Shown: positions 7,992 through 16,100 of the stretch, in pieces
Position numbering within the stretch: position 1 is the stretch's first letter
Layout of the letters: every line of letters starts with the position of its first letter
NCBI GenBank assembly: GCA_002336895.1
Contig: DDFC01000009.1
Location: 76,035-140,034, forward strand
DNA from: Verrucomicrobiaceae bacterium UBA1938
Lineage (GTDB): Bacteria > Verrucomicrobiota > Verrucomicrobiia > Verrucomicrobiales > Verrucomicrobiaceae
Direction: 5' to 3'
DNA: 64,000 nt
Notes under the pieces: model-generated
What the model was told of the DNA's origin: nothing
Seen by the model: only the letters and a program-made list of their open reading frames with translations
Databases searched by the model: none
Made by a program: the position numbers and the translations under genes

Positions 7992-9402
7992 CCACATTGG
8001 CGGAGCTGAGCGGGTCCCCTGCGGGCAGGTCGATCCAAAACTCCGCGCCGCCTTCATCTTGGTTGCAGCAGCCTGTGTTGCCATGGTGTGCGTGCACCAG
8101 CGCCTGCACGAGGCTGAGGCCCAGCCCCATGCCGGGTGTGCTGGCGCTGGCTGCCGACCCACGCATGTGCCGCCGCCAGATCTTGGTCAGATCCGCAGGC
8201 GTCAGACCCGGGCCGGTGTCTCTCACGGAGAGGCGGGCCTGCTCGCCATGCATGTTTAGCGTCAGGCTCACCATGCCGCCTCGCGGTGTGTAGGCGAAGG
8301 CATTATCCAGCAGATTGGCCACGGCTTGATTGATGCGCTGGCGGTCCAGCAGCACCCAGCAGGTGGCGGGTGCCTCCAGGGTGAAGGTGAGGCCGCGTTC
8401 ATCCGCAGCGGCTTTGTAGAGATCGTGCAGGTCAGTGAGCAGTTCTTTGAGATCGACGATCTCAAGATGCAGCTTCAGCGCCTTGTGCTCACCCGCCCGT
8501 GTGGTGAGGATGGTCTGCACCAGATCCGCAGCGCGGTCGATCTCCTCCAGACCGCGGGCGGCTGCCTCACGTGCGGTGGGATTGTCGATGTGGTCGTGAA
8601 AGGTCTCCAGATTGCCGCGGATGCGCGCCAGGGGTGTGCGCAGCTCATGCGCCAGGTTGTCATTGGCGCTCTGCAGTTCTTCGGTGAGCGCCTCGATGCG
8701 GTCCAGGCCGGTGTTATACGCGGTGGCAAAGGCTTTCAGCTCAGGCACGGCTCCGGGTGCCTGAAGTCGTGCGGTCGTGAATCCCTGGGCCAGTTTTTGC
8801 GTGCTCAGCATCATCTCCTGCACGGGCTTCATCACCTGGCGCACAAACCACCACAGGGGCAGCAGCATGAAAACCGTCGAGGCCAGACCCGCGAGCCAGA
8901 GATGGCGGCGGATGTGTTCGACATAGGCCAGGTCTTCCGCATCGGTGCGGCCAAACCAGAGGGCATTGCCGTCCTCCAAAACCTGACAGCCGACGAGAAG
9001 CTGCTGCTGCCGCTGGGGGTGCTCAATGGTCATGAGCCAGGTCTCCGAAGGCTTCATTTTCTTGGGCGGTCGCTTGGGCCAGTTGTAGCCTGAGACGGCG
9101 TCAGGCGTCTGCTCGAAAATAGTATTGCCCTGAGGATTGGTGATGCGGACTGCCTGGCTTTCCTCATGTTTTCCCGCCTCAAAAACCTCCCTGAGTTCCT
9201 TGAGGCCGTTGCGGTTGTAGAGCACGGCGTATTCACCCAGGTCATCGAGCACCACGGCACGGGCGATGCTGCTGAGATTTTGCCGCATGGCCCACCCGGC
9301 CACGGTGATGCACAGGGCGGTGCTGCAGACCATGAGCACTGTCAGCAGCAGACCGAGCCGCCAGGTGGACGGCATGCGCTCAGGTAGCAGACGTGAAAAC
9401 AT
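7987..9402 (-). CDS. Membrane sensor histidine kinase
   Basis: 471 residues. Transmembrane helices at about 16-38 and 168-189 enclose a periplasmic sensor of about 130 residues. A HAMP-like linker (190-240) leads to the HisKA helix with phospho-acceptor H252 (AHELRTPLARI). The ATPase domain has the N box around 363-367 (NLLDNAF), G1 DTGPGL (395-400) and G2 GMGLGLS (424-430). All catalytic elements are intact. It is translated from within the end of the response regulator (23-base overlap), so the pair is one operon. The position beside a divergent multihaem cytochrome suggests an envelope or redox signal, but the sensor domain has no recognised ligand motif. Confidence 0.92.
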   Translation of the reverse strand: MFSRLLPERMPSTWRLGLLLTVLMVCSTALCITVAGWAMRQNLSSIARAVVLDDLGEYAVLYNRNGLKELREVFEAGKHEESQAVRITNPQGNTIFEQTPDAVSGYNWPKRPPKKMKPSETWLMTIEHPQRQQQLLVGCQVLEDGNALWFGRTDAEDLAYVEHIRRHLWLAGLASTVFMLLPLWWFVRQVMKPVQEMMLSTQKLAQGFTTARLQAPGAVPELKAFATAYNTGLDRIEALTEELQSANDNLAHELRTPLARIRGNLETFHDHIDNPTAREAAARGLEEIDRAADLVQTILTTRAGEHKALKLHLEIVDLKELLTDLHDLYKAAADERGLTFTLEAPATCWVLLDRQRINQAVANLLDNAFAYTPRGGMVSLTLNMHGEQARLSVRDTGPGLTPADLTKIWRRHMRGSAASASTPGMGLGLSLVQALVHAHHGNTGCCNQDEGGAEFWIDLPAGDPLSSANVV

Positions 9403-10066
9403 AGCCTTTGCCTCGGACGGTTTGAAGATGGGAGGGCCTGCCCGGAGTGTCGATCTTCCGGCGCAGGCGGCAGATCATCGCATCCACGACATTGGTGCCC
9501 GGGTCAAACTGGATGTCCCAGACTTTTTCGAGCAGGAATTTTTTGCTCAGTGTGCGCTGTTCATTGGCAAGCAGCACCTCCAGCAGCGTCCATTCTCGCG
9601 GCTGCAGCTCCACCGTTTCCGTGCCGTCATGCAGCCGGCGTTTGATCGGGTCCAGAGTCCACCTGCCAAAATGACGCGCACCTGCTGCTGGGGTTGGCTG
9701 CCCAGCACTTTGACGCCGCATGGCCGCCTCCAGGCAGGCGAGCAGTTCCTCGACTGCAAAGGGTTTGGTCACATACTGGTCGCCGCCGGATTTATAGCCG
9801 CGCACGCGGTCGGTCACATCGCCACGTGCCGTCACGAAGACGACGGGGATGCAGAATCCGCGTGCACGGATCTGCTCCACCACGGTGAAGCCGTCCATGT
9901 CCGGCAGGCCCACATCCAGCACCACGGCATCAAAAGGCTCCTGCGCCAGAAGCGGCAGCGCTGCAGCACCGCTCGCACGGTGGGTGCATGTGTATCCCGC
10001 CTCTTGCAGCCAGAGCATCATCTGGCGCGCCAGCTCGACATCATCTTCAACAAGCAAAATATGCAT
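9380..10066 (-). CDS. OmpR-family response regulator
   Basis: 228 residues from the ATG at 10066 (MHILLVEDDVELARQ); an ATG 15 bases upstream is possible but adds residues not expected in the family. The receiver domain shows the acidic pair at 8-9, phospho-acceptor D51 (AVVLDVGLPDMDG), T/S and the K of YVTKPF. The C-terminal winged helix has the OmpR/PhoB pattern (LQPREWTLLEVLLANEQRT, VDAMICRLRRKID, TVRGKGYVF). It overlaps the kinase start and is divergent from the nine-haem cytochrome, about 110 bases away. The 22-nt motif at 10119-10140 lies in that gap and is a candidate binding site. Confidence 0.93.
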   Translation of the reverse strand: MHILLVEDDVELARQMMLWLQEAGYTCTHRASGAAALPLLAQEPFDAVVLDVGLPDMDGFTVVEQIRARGFCIPVVFVTARGDVTDRVRGYKSGGDQYVTKPFAVEELLACLEAAMRRQSAGQPTPAAGARHFGRWTLDPIKRRLHDGTETVELQPREWTLLEVLLANEQRTLSKKFLLEKVWDIQFDPGTNVVDAMICRLRRKIDTPGRPSHLQTVRGKGYVFTSAT

Positions 10067-10118
10067 GGTCGCGCGCAGCATAGGCACAGGCTGTTTCAAA
10101 AGGCACCCAAATTAAGAG

Positions 10119-10166
10119 TTCATTACCAAACGATAACGTGCCGTATGCGCTGAAATCTGTCGAAAT
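10119..10166 (+). promoter_or_regulatory. Conserved promoter/operator motif, copy 1
   Basis: TTCATTACCAAA, one base, then GATAACGTG (10119-10140), followed 20 bases later by CGAAAT (10161-10166). The same 22-nt block with one mismatch, and the same spacing to CGAAAT, occurs before the ECF sigma gene at 12511-12558. This copy lies in the divergent region between the response regulator and the multihaem cytochrome. If CGAAAT were a -10 element the message would start at the cytochrome ATG (10175) or favour the next ATG at 10205. It could instead be a binding site of the adjacent OmpR-type regulator. Confidence 0.6.
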
Positions 10167-10174
10167 GTCGGCAG

Positions 10175-12460
10175 ATGAACCGTCTTCGTTTCTGGCGCAT
10201 TTGGATGCTGACCTGCCTGCTGATGCAGCCTGTGCTGCTTCTAGCTGGGAATGGCCAGTGGACTGTGGTGGCCTGGAACAACCTCGGCATGCACTGCATG
10301 GACGACGACTACAGCGTCTTTTCCATCCTGCCGCCTTTCAACACGATCAATGCACAGGTCATGGATGCGGCGGGTCATTTGATCACTGATCCGACGGCCG
10401 CAGGCATCACGGTGACGTATGAGGCCCTGGCGAATCCGGACGGCTCGATCAATACGACTTCCTTCGGCAAGACGAACTTCTACGACTACGCGGCGGTGCT
10501 TTACGGTGCCAGCTTGGGAGCCGATCAGGGGCTTGCCGGAAAATCGATGCCCGGCACGGCCAACACTCCGCAGGTGATGTCATGGACTGCCGGCATGAAT
10601 TGGTTTGAGGCTGCGGGCATCCCTCTCACACCGACGGATGATGCGGGCCGTCACAATCCGTATCCGCTGCTGCGTGTCTCAGTGAAGAATGCTGTCGGCA
10701 GCGTGCTGGCCAGCGCGGACATCGTGGCGCCGGTGTCAGATGAGATGGACTGCCGCGCCTGTCACAAGTCCGGCTCCGGACTTGCGGCGATGCCTGCCGC
10801 CGGCTGGGTGAACGATGCCAGTGACAAGCGAGACTTCCGCCTGAACATCCTGCGTTTGCACGATGAAAAAAGCGCCGCCGATCCGCTCTACGCGCCAGCG
10901 CTTGCGGCCATGGGCTACGCGCCGGAAGGGCTGTATCGTAGTGTTGTAACCAACCACAAGCAGGTGTTGTGCGCCACATGCCATGCCTCCGAGGCGCTCG
11001 GTACCGGCGGCTATGCAGGGGTGAAACCGCTGACTGCAGCCATGCACGGCAGGCATGCCACGGTGACGAATCCCACCAACGGCCAGCTCATGGATTCCGC
11101 CCTGAGCCGCAATGCCTGCTACCTCTGCCATCCGGGCTCACAGACACGCTGCCTGCGTGGAGCGATGGGGGGCGCGGTGAATGCGGCAGATGGTTCCCTC
11201 GTGATGCAATGCCAGAGCTGTCATGGCAGCATGAGTACCGTGGGCAGCGTATCACGCACCGGCTGGCTCGACGAGCCAAACTGCCAGGCCTGCCATAGCG
11301 GAGATGCGCAGACGAATGAAGGATCGATCCGCTTCACCAGTGTCTTCAGCGCACCAGGTGTGGTGCGTGTGCCAGCCAACCAGCGCTTTGCCACAAACGC
11401 GGACACACCCATGGCGGGCAAATCGTTGTTCCGCTTTTCAAAAGGGCATGGCGGCTTGGTTTGCAGCGCCTGCCATGGCAGCACGCATGCGGAATACCCT
11501 TCACTGCATCGGGATGACAACCTCTACTCCTGGAACAAGCAGGGGCACCGAGGCAAGCTGGCGGACTGCACCGTCTGCCATCCCTCCATGCCCTCCAACA
11601 GCGTGGGTGGCCCGCATGGCATTCACCCCATCGGCAGCCAGACCTGGGTCAAGGATCATGCGGACATAGCCCGTGCCATCAGTCCCAACTATGCCGCCTG
11701 CCGTGAATGCCATGGCACCGACCTGCGCGGGACTCCGCTCTCACGCGCGCAGGCGGATCGCGCTCTGACGACGAAGTTTGGCCTGCTCACGCTCAAGCGC
11801 GGCATGGAGGTGAGCTGCTACTACTGCCACAATGGTCCTGGCAGCAGTAATGCCAGCACACACGTCGGCCCAACTGTGGCCAATGCCCAGCTGGCGGTGC
11901 CGTTGAACACACAGGCAAGCGTCACACTCACCGCCAGCGGCACCAGTCCGCAGCTGCGCGTGATCCAGCAGCCAACTCACGGCACGGTCGGCATCTCAGG
12001 CACTCTCGCGACGTATTTCCCCGATGCCGGCTATCAGGGGCCGGATGTCTTCACCTACATTGCCAGTGATTCCGGCAGCTTTGTTGATTCGCAGCCCGCG
12101 ACGGTCTCCGTTGTGGTTGGCACCACGGATTATCGGCGTGATTCCGACGGCGACGGCTTGAGCGACTGGCTCGAGTATGCCCTCGGACTTGATCCTGCGC
12201 TGCGCACCACGCGGCTGCCCCAGCATCAGATCGAAAACGTGGGCGGCACCTCCTACCTGACCCTGCGTGTGTTTCGCAGTCCGATGCGCCCTGCAGAAAT
12301 GAGTGCCACGGTCAAAGTCTCCGGCGATCTCATCAACTGGATCCCTGCCACGATCCTGAACGATACCTCCACGGAACTCAAGGTGCGCGACACGATCAGC
12401 AGCAACGCCGCCCCCGCACGTTTTCTACGCATTGAAGCCAGCGGCCCGGCCACGCCTTGA
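10175..12460 (+). CDS. Secreted nine-haem c-type cytochrome with C-terminal adhesion-type domains
   Basis: 761 residues with an N-terminal signal segment (about 10-24). WNNLGMHCMDDDYSVFSILP (34-53) is a recurring block of multihaem proteins. Nine CxxCH haem motifs follow at 193, 266, 315, 346, 370, 430, 465, 509 and 548, with extra histidines as likely distal ligands. From about 570 the chain becomes a beta-sandwich (HGTVGISGTLATYFPD, cadherin/Big-like), then a DSDGDGLSDWLEYALGLDP calcium-binding thrombospondin-type segment and a C-terminal strand ending PARFLRIEAS, frequent in verrucomicrobial exported proteins. Inferred role: extracytoplasmic electron transfer. It is divergent from the two-component system and shares its upstream motif with the sigma gene. 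The ATG at 10205 is an alternative start. Confidence 0.87.
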   Translation: MNRLRFWRIWMLTCLLMQPVLLLAGNGQWTVVAWNNLGMHCMDDDYSVFSILPPFNTINAQVMDAAGHLITDPTAAGITVTYEALANPDGSINTTSFGKTNFYDYAAVLYGASLGADQGLAGKSMPGTANTPQVMSWTAGMNWFEAAGIPLTPTDDAGRHNPYPLLRVSVKNAVGSVLASADIVAPVSDEMDCRACHKSGSGLAAMPAAGWVNDASDKRDFRLNILRLHDEKSAADPLYAPALAAMGYAPEGLYRSVVTNHKQVLCATCHASEALGTGGYAGVKPLTAAMHGRHATVTNPTNGQLMDSALSRNACYLCHPGSQTRCLRGAMGGAVNAADGSLVMQCQSCHGSMSTVGSVSRTGWLDEPNCQACHSGDAQTNEGSIRFTSVFSAPGVVRVPANQRFATNADTPMAGKSLFRFSKGHGGLVCSACHGSTHAEYPSLHRDDNLYSWNKQGHRGKLADCTVCHPSMPSNSVGGPHGIHPIGSQTWVKDHADIARAISPNYAACRECHGTDLRGTPLSRAQADRALTTKFGLLTLKRGMEVSCYYCHNGPGSSNASTHVGPTVANAQLAVPLNTQASVTLTASGTSPQLRVIQQPTHGTVGISGTLATYFPDAGYQGPDVFTYIASDSGSFVDSQPATVSVVVGTTDYRRDSDGDGLSDWLEYALGLDPALRTTRLPQHQIENVGGTSYLTLRVFRSPMRPAEMSATVKVSGDLINWIPATILNDTSTELKVRDTISSNAAPARFLRIEASGPATP

Positions 12461-12510
12461 AAGCGGCGCAATCATGGGGTGGTCCAGGTCAAAAGATGCA
12501 CACCTTGGTG

Positions 12511-12558
12511 TTCATTACCAAATGATAACGTGTAGAGCGGGACGTGGTATGGCGAAAT
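12511..12558 (+). promoter_or_regulatory. Conserved promoter/operator motif, copy 2
   Basis: TTCATTACCAAA, one base, then GATAACGTG (12511-12532), 20 bases before CGAAAT (12553-12558), matching copy 1 at 10119. Here TCATT-ACCA-AATGA forms a perfect 5-bp dyad. The sigma factor ATG at 12574 lies 15 bases after CGAAAT, so an extracytoplasmic-function type -35/-10 pair and autoregulation are possible; an operator for the OmpR-type regulator is the other reading. Confidence 0.6.
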
Positions 12559-12573
12559 AGGCCACTGCGCGTC

Positions 12574-13188
12574 ATGACCACCACCGCTTGTCATCCACCC
12601 CAAGACGAGTACTCCAGCCTCTTTGCACTGGCTCTGAAAGGAGATGCCGTGGCGGCGGAGCGGCTTTATGCCCGGTGCGTGCCTTTGCTGGCGGGGTGGC
12701 TGGCGCAGCGCTTCAGCCAGCATGTGGCGCAGGAGGTCGCGCATGAGGCCATGGCGGAGGCTTTTCGCCAGGGGGATCAGTTTCAGCCGCGCGGCTCGTT
12801 TTGCGGCTGGCTGTGGAGCATCGGCTGGCACCGCGCACTCAACACCCTGCGGAATGAAACACGGCGTAAAGCCCGTGAGGAACTCTACTCCCTGAGTGAG
12901 AGATCATCCCGTGCGGTAGAGTTTCATGAGCGGCATCTCAGGCTGACTCATCTTCTGGCCAGGCTGCCTTCCTCTCAGCGGGAGCTGCTGCTGCTCCATT
13001 ACGTGCAGGGAAAATCCAGCCGTGACATCGCCGCACTGCATGGCCGCACGCGGAGCGCCGTGGCGGTGCAGATGCACCGCCTGTGCCGAAAATTGCGGGC
13101 GCAGCTCGGTGCGTCATCTGCCTTGGGCGGTGCTGCCCGCGAGTCTTTTTCATCCAGGATCGAAGCCTTCACCGCAGCAAGCCCATGA
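12574..13188 (+). CDS. ECF-type RNA polymerase sigma factor
   Basis: 204 residues from the ATG at 12574 (MTTTACHPPQDEYSSLF); an upstream GTG at 12544 in the same frame overlaps the conserved promoter motif and is unlikely. Region 2 spans about 24-100 (AAERLYARCVPLLAGW to SFCGWLWSIGWHRALNTLR) and region 4 about 122-178 (ARLPSSQRELLLLHYVQGKS, SRDIAALHGRTRSAVAVQMHR), with no region 3, as in ECF sigma factors. No separate anti-sigma gene is seen. Its TGA overlaps the ATG of the giant repeat protein (ATGA), so the two are translationally coupled, implying that the giant protein may sense or deliver the response. Confidence 0.86.
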   Translation: MTTTACHPPQDEYSSLFALALKGDAVAAERLYARCVPLLAGWLAQRFSQHVAQEVAHEAMAEAFRQGDQFQPRGSFCGWLWSIGWHRALNTLRNETRRKAREELYSLSERSSRAVEFHERHLRLTHLLARLPSSQRELLLLHYVQGKSSRDIAALHGRTRSAVAVQMHRLCRKLRAQLGASSALGGAARESFSSRIEAFTAASP

Positions 13189-16100
13189 AACACCACGTCA
13201 TAAGCCATCCCTCCGAAGATGCGATGCAAAGCACATCGCCGATGACGACCGCATGCAGCAGAATGCTGAGGTGCCTGTTCATGATCGTCCTTGCAGCAGC
13301 AGGGACACCCGCAGCGCAGGCCAGCATTGCCTACGGCAGCATCAACAACTTCGACACAGTCAACGACACGGGTGTCGAGTGTCACGGTTTTGAGATCGAG
13401 CTGGATGACATCCACAGCACCGACATCACCTACACCTACAACTACAATCACTACGGCGTGCCGGACATCAAGGAGGACAACACGGACCCTGCACACCCGA
13501 AAGTCTTCATCCGCTGGCAGGCAAAAAAGAATCCCGATGGTACATGGTCGGCTTACACCGCTATTCCTGCTGCTCCGATTCCACCCACCCAGGGGCATCA
13601 GTTCACCAATCCTGCCGTGAACTTTGGCGGGGAGCATTTTGGTGTGGGCTATATCACCCAGCCTTCGGCGGTTCTTTACAACTGGCTGATCGACAACGGC
13701 GGCGGCACCCTCGTGCGCGGTGGTGCGGTGCAGGTATCCACACCCACCTTCACTTACAATCCTCCTGTGGGTGCGGCACCAGCGCAGGTCCAGGCGGTCA
13801 TCGTGCCACCGCCACCGCCCGCGCCACCACCCAAGGAATTTGGCAAGGCCGTCTGGATGAAGGAAATCAAAACCACGACGCACAATGCAGGCAAGGTGAA
13901 GCTGCGGGATCTCGTGTCTGAAGATCCCAACGATCCCGGCGGCAAAAACTGGAAAAACGGCGAGCCGGACGAGGTGGAGGTCGAGTGGCGCATCCTGCAG
14001 AAAAAGACCAGTGCCGCCGATGGGGGGCCTAACAACAACGTGGCCGCTGCCGCCGAGCCGCTTCCCAATGGCAATGAAGTCGTCACGCGCAGATACGAAT
14101 TCTACAAGTACGTGGGTCCGCTGGATGCAGAAACTGGCGAGGCCATGGGAACGGCGGTGGGGGCCGATGGAGTGCATGGCACTGGCAGTGCGACTTATGC
14201 GGACCATTTCAATGGAGCCACGGGAGAGTGGGTCACTGTGACCACAGACATGACCACCCAGGTGCTGGTGGGAGACTACGCTGGCGCGCAGATGGCCGCC
14301 GTGGATGTGAACGAGGCGCTGGGCCTTATCGACCACGTGGCAGATGGGCAGGTCGGCAAAGCCTATGCAGCACGCAGGATGGTGGTGGAGGGCGGCGTGC
14401 CATTCACCGCCGTGCAGACCGGCACGGTGCCGCCGGGCATGGCGTTTGATGAAGTCACCGGCATTCTCAGCGGCACACCCGGCACTGCAGGGCAGTTCAT
14501 GTTCAGCGTCACCGCCAGCGACGGGGTGAATCCCGACGTGCAGAAGAACTACACCATGAACATCGCCGCTGCAGGAGCGGCTCTGCCGGCGCAGTCTCTG
14601 CTGGACACGGTGGTGTCTCCGGTGGGTGCGGGAACGACTTCAGGCGACGGCTCCTACAATCCCGGAGACAATGCCGCTGTCACAGTCGTCACCACAACGG
14701 CCGGCTACACTTTTCTGAACTGGACTGACAATGGCCAGATCGTCAGCACCAATCCGGACTACACGCTGGCAATGGATGTGAACCACACGCTGGTGGCCAA
14801 TTTTGCTCCCGTGACGGTACAATGGACCATCAGCGCCAGCGCCTCCCCTGCGGCTGGGGGGACGATCACGGGAGATGGCATGGTGGACGACGGCACCAGC
14901 GTCACGCTTACTGCCGCTCCCAATGCCGGCTACGTCTTCACCAGCTGGACGGAGGGCGGTGTGCTCGTCAGCGCCGCTTCCACTTATGCCTTCACAGCTT
15001 CTGCTGATCGCACTCTGGTGGCCAATTTCACCCTGGCTCCCACTTACAGCATCACCACCTCGGCGTCTCCGGTGGCCGGTGGCAGCACCAGCGGCGGCGG
15101 CACCTATGCCAGCGGTGCCAGTGTCACGGTGTCGGCCACACCGAACGCCGGCTATACCTTTGTTAACTGGACACAAAACGGCGCCCAGGTGAGCGCAGCG
15201 GCCAGCTACACGTTCAGCGCCACCGCCAGTCGTGCCCTCGTGGCCAATTTTGTGCTCACGGGCGGCGCTTTGAGGACTATCGCCGCCGGTGCCAGCCCTG
15301 TGGCAGGCGGCACGGTCTCCGGCGCTGGCACCTATGCAGATGGGACGAGTGTCACCATCACGGCCAGTCCGGCCGCAGGATACAAATTTTCCAAATGGAA
15401 GGAAGGTGGTACCACAGTGAGCACCTCGGCCAGCTACACCTTCACCGTCTCGGCGAATCGCACCCTGGTTGCCTCCTTCTCTCAGTCTTACACGGTTACA
15501 TGTATCTCCAATCCGGCGAATGGCGGCAGCACTGAGGCAGACAGCCCCAGCTACAGCGCTGGAGACAATGGCAATGTGAGAGCCACGCCGGCGGCGGGCT
15601 ACCAGTTCATCAATTGGACAGAAAACGGCACCGTGGTGAGCGCCAGCGCGATTTACAATTTCACCAACATCCGGGCCAATCACAGTTACGTGGCCAATTT
15701 CATGCCGGTGGGCGGCTTGCTCATGTCGCTGAGTGCCTCGCCCGCTGCCGGTGGTGCGGTTTCAGGCGGAGGCGCCTGCGTGGTGGGAGACAGCGTCACC
15801 GTCTCCGCCACGCCCAATGCCGGCTACGTTTTCTCCGCCTGGACTGAGGGCGGCGCTGTCGTGAGCAACGCTGCGAGCTATACCTTTGTGGCTTCGGCAA
15901 ACAGAACACTGGTCGCCACCTTTGTCGCAGGCTACGGCATCTCCACCAGTGTGCTTCCACCCACGGCTGGTACCGCCAGCGGTGGCGGAGTTGTCAGCGT
16001 GGGTGCCAGCACCACTCTTAGCGCCACGGCAAATGCCGGCTACTCCTTCATCAACTGGACGGACAGCCAGGGAAATGTGGTCAGTACCAATCCCAGCTAT

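Noticed and set aside
7717..8259. Forward open frame over the palindrome and kinase end
   Set aside because: Runs through the hairpin and against the kinase; composition is not protein-like.
12999..14336. Reverse open frame of about 445 codons opposite the sigma and giant genes
   Set aside because: Shadow of the real genes; His/Arg/Val-rich without any domain pattern.
14640..15683. Reverse open frame across the B-repeats
   Set aside because: Arises from the repeated coding units on the other strand.
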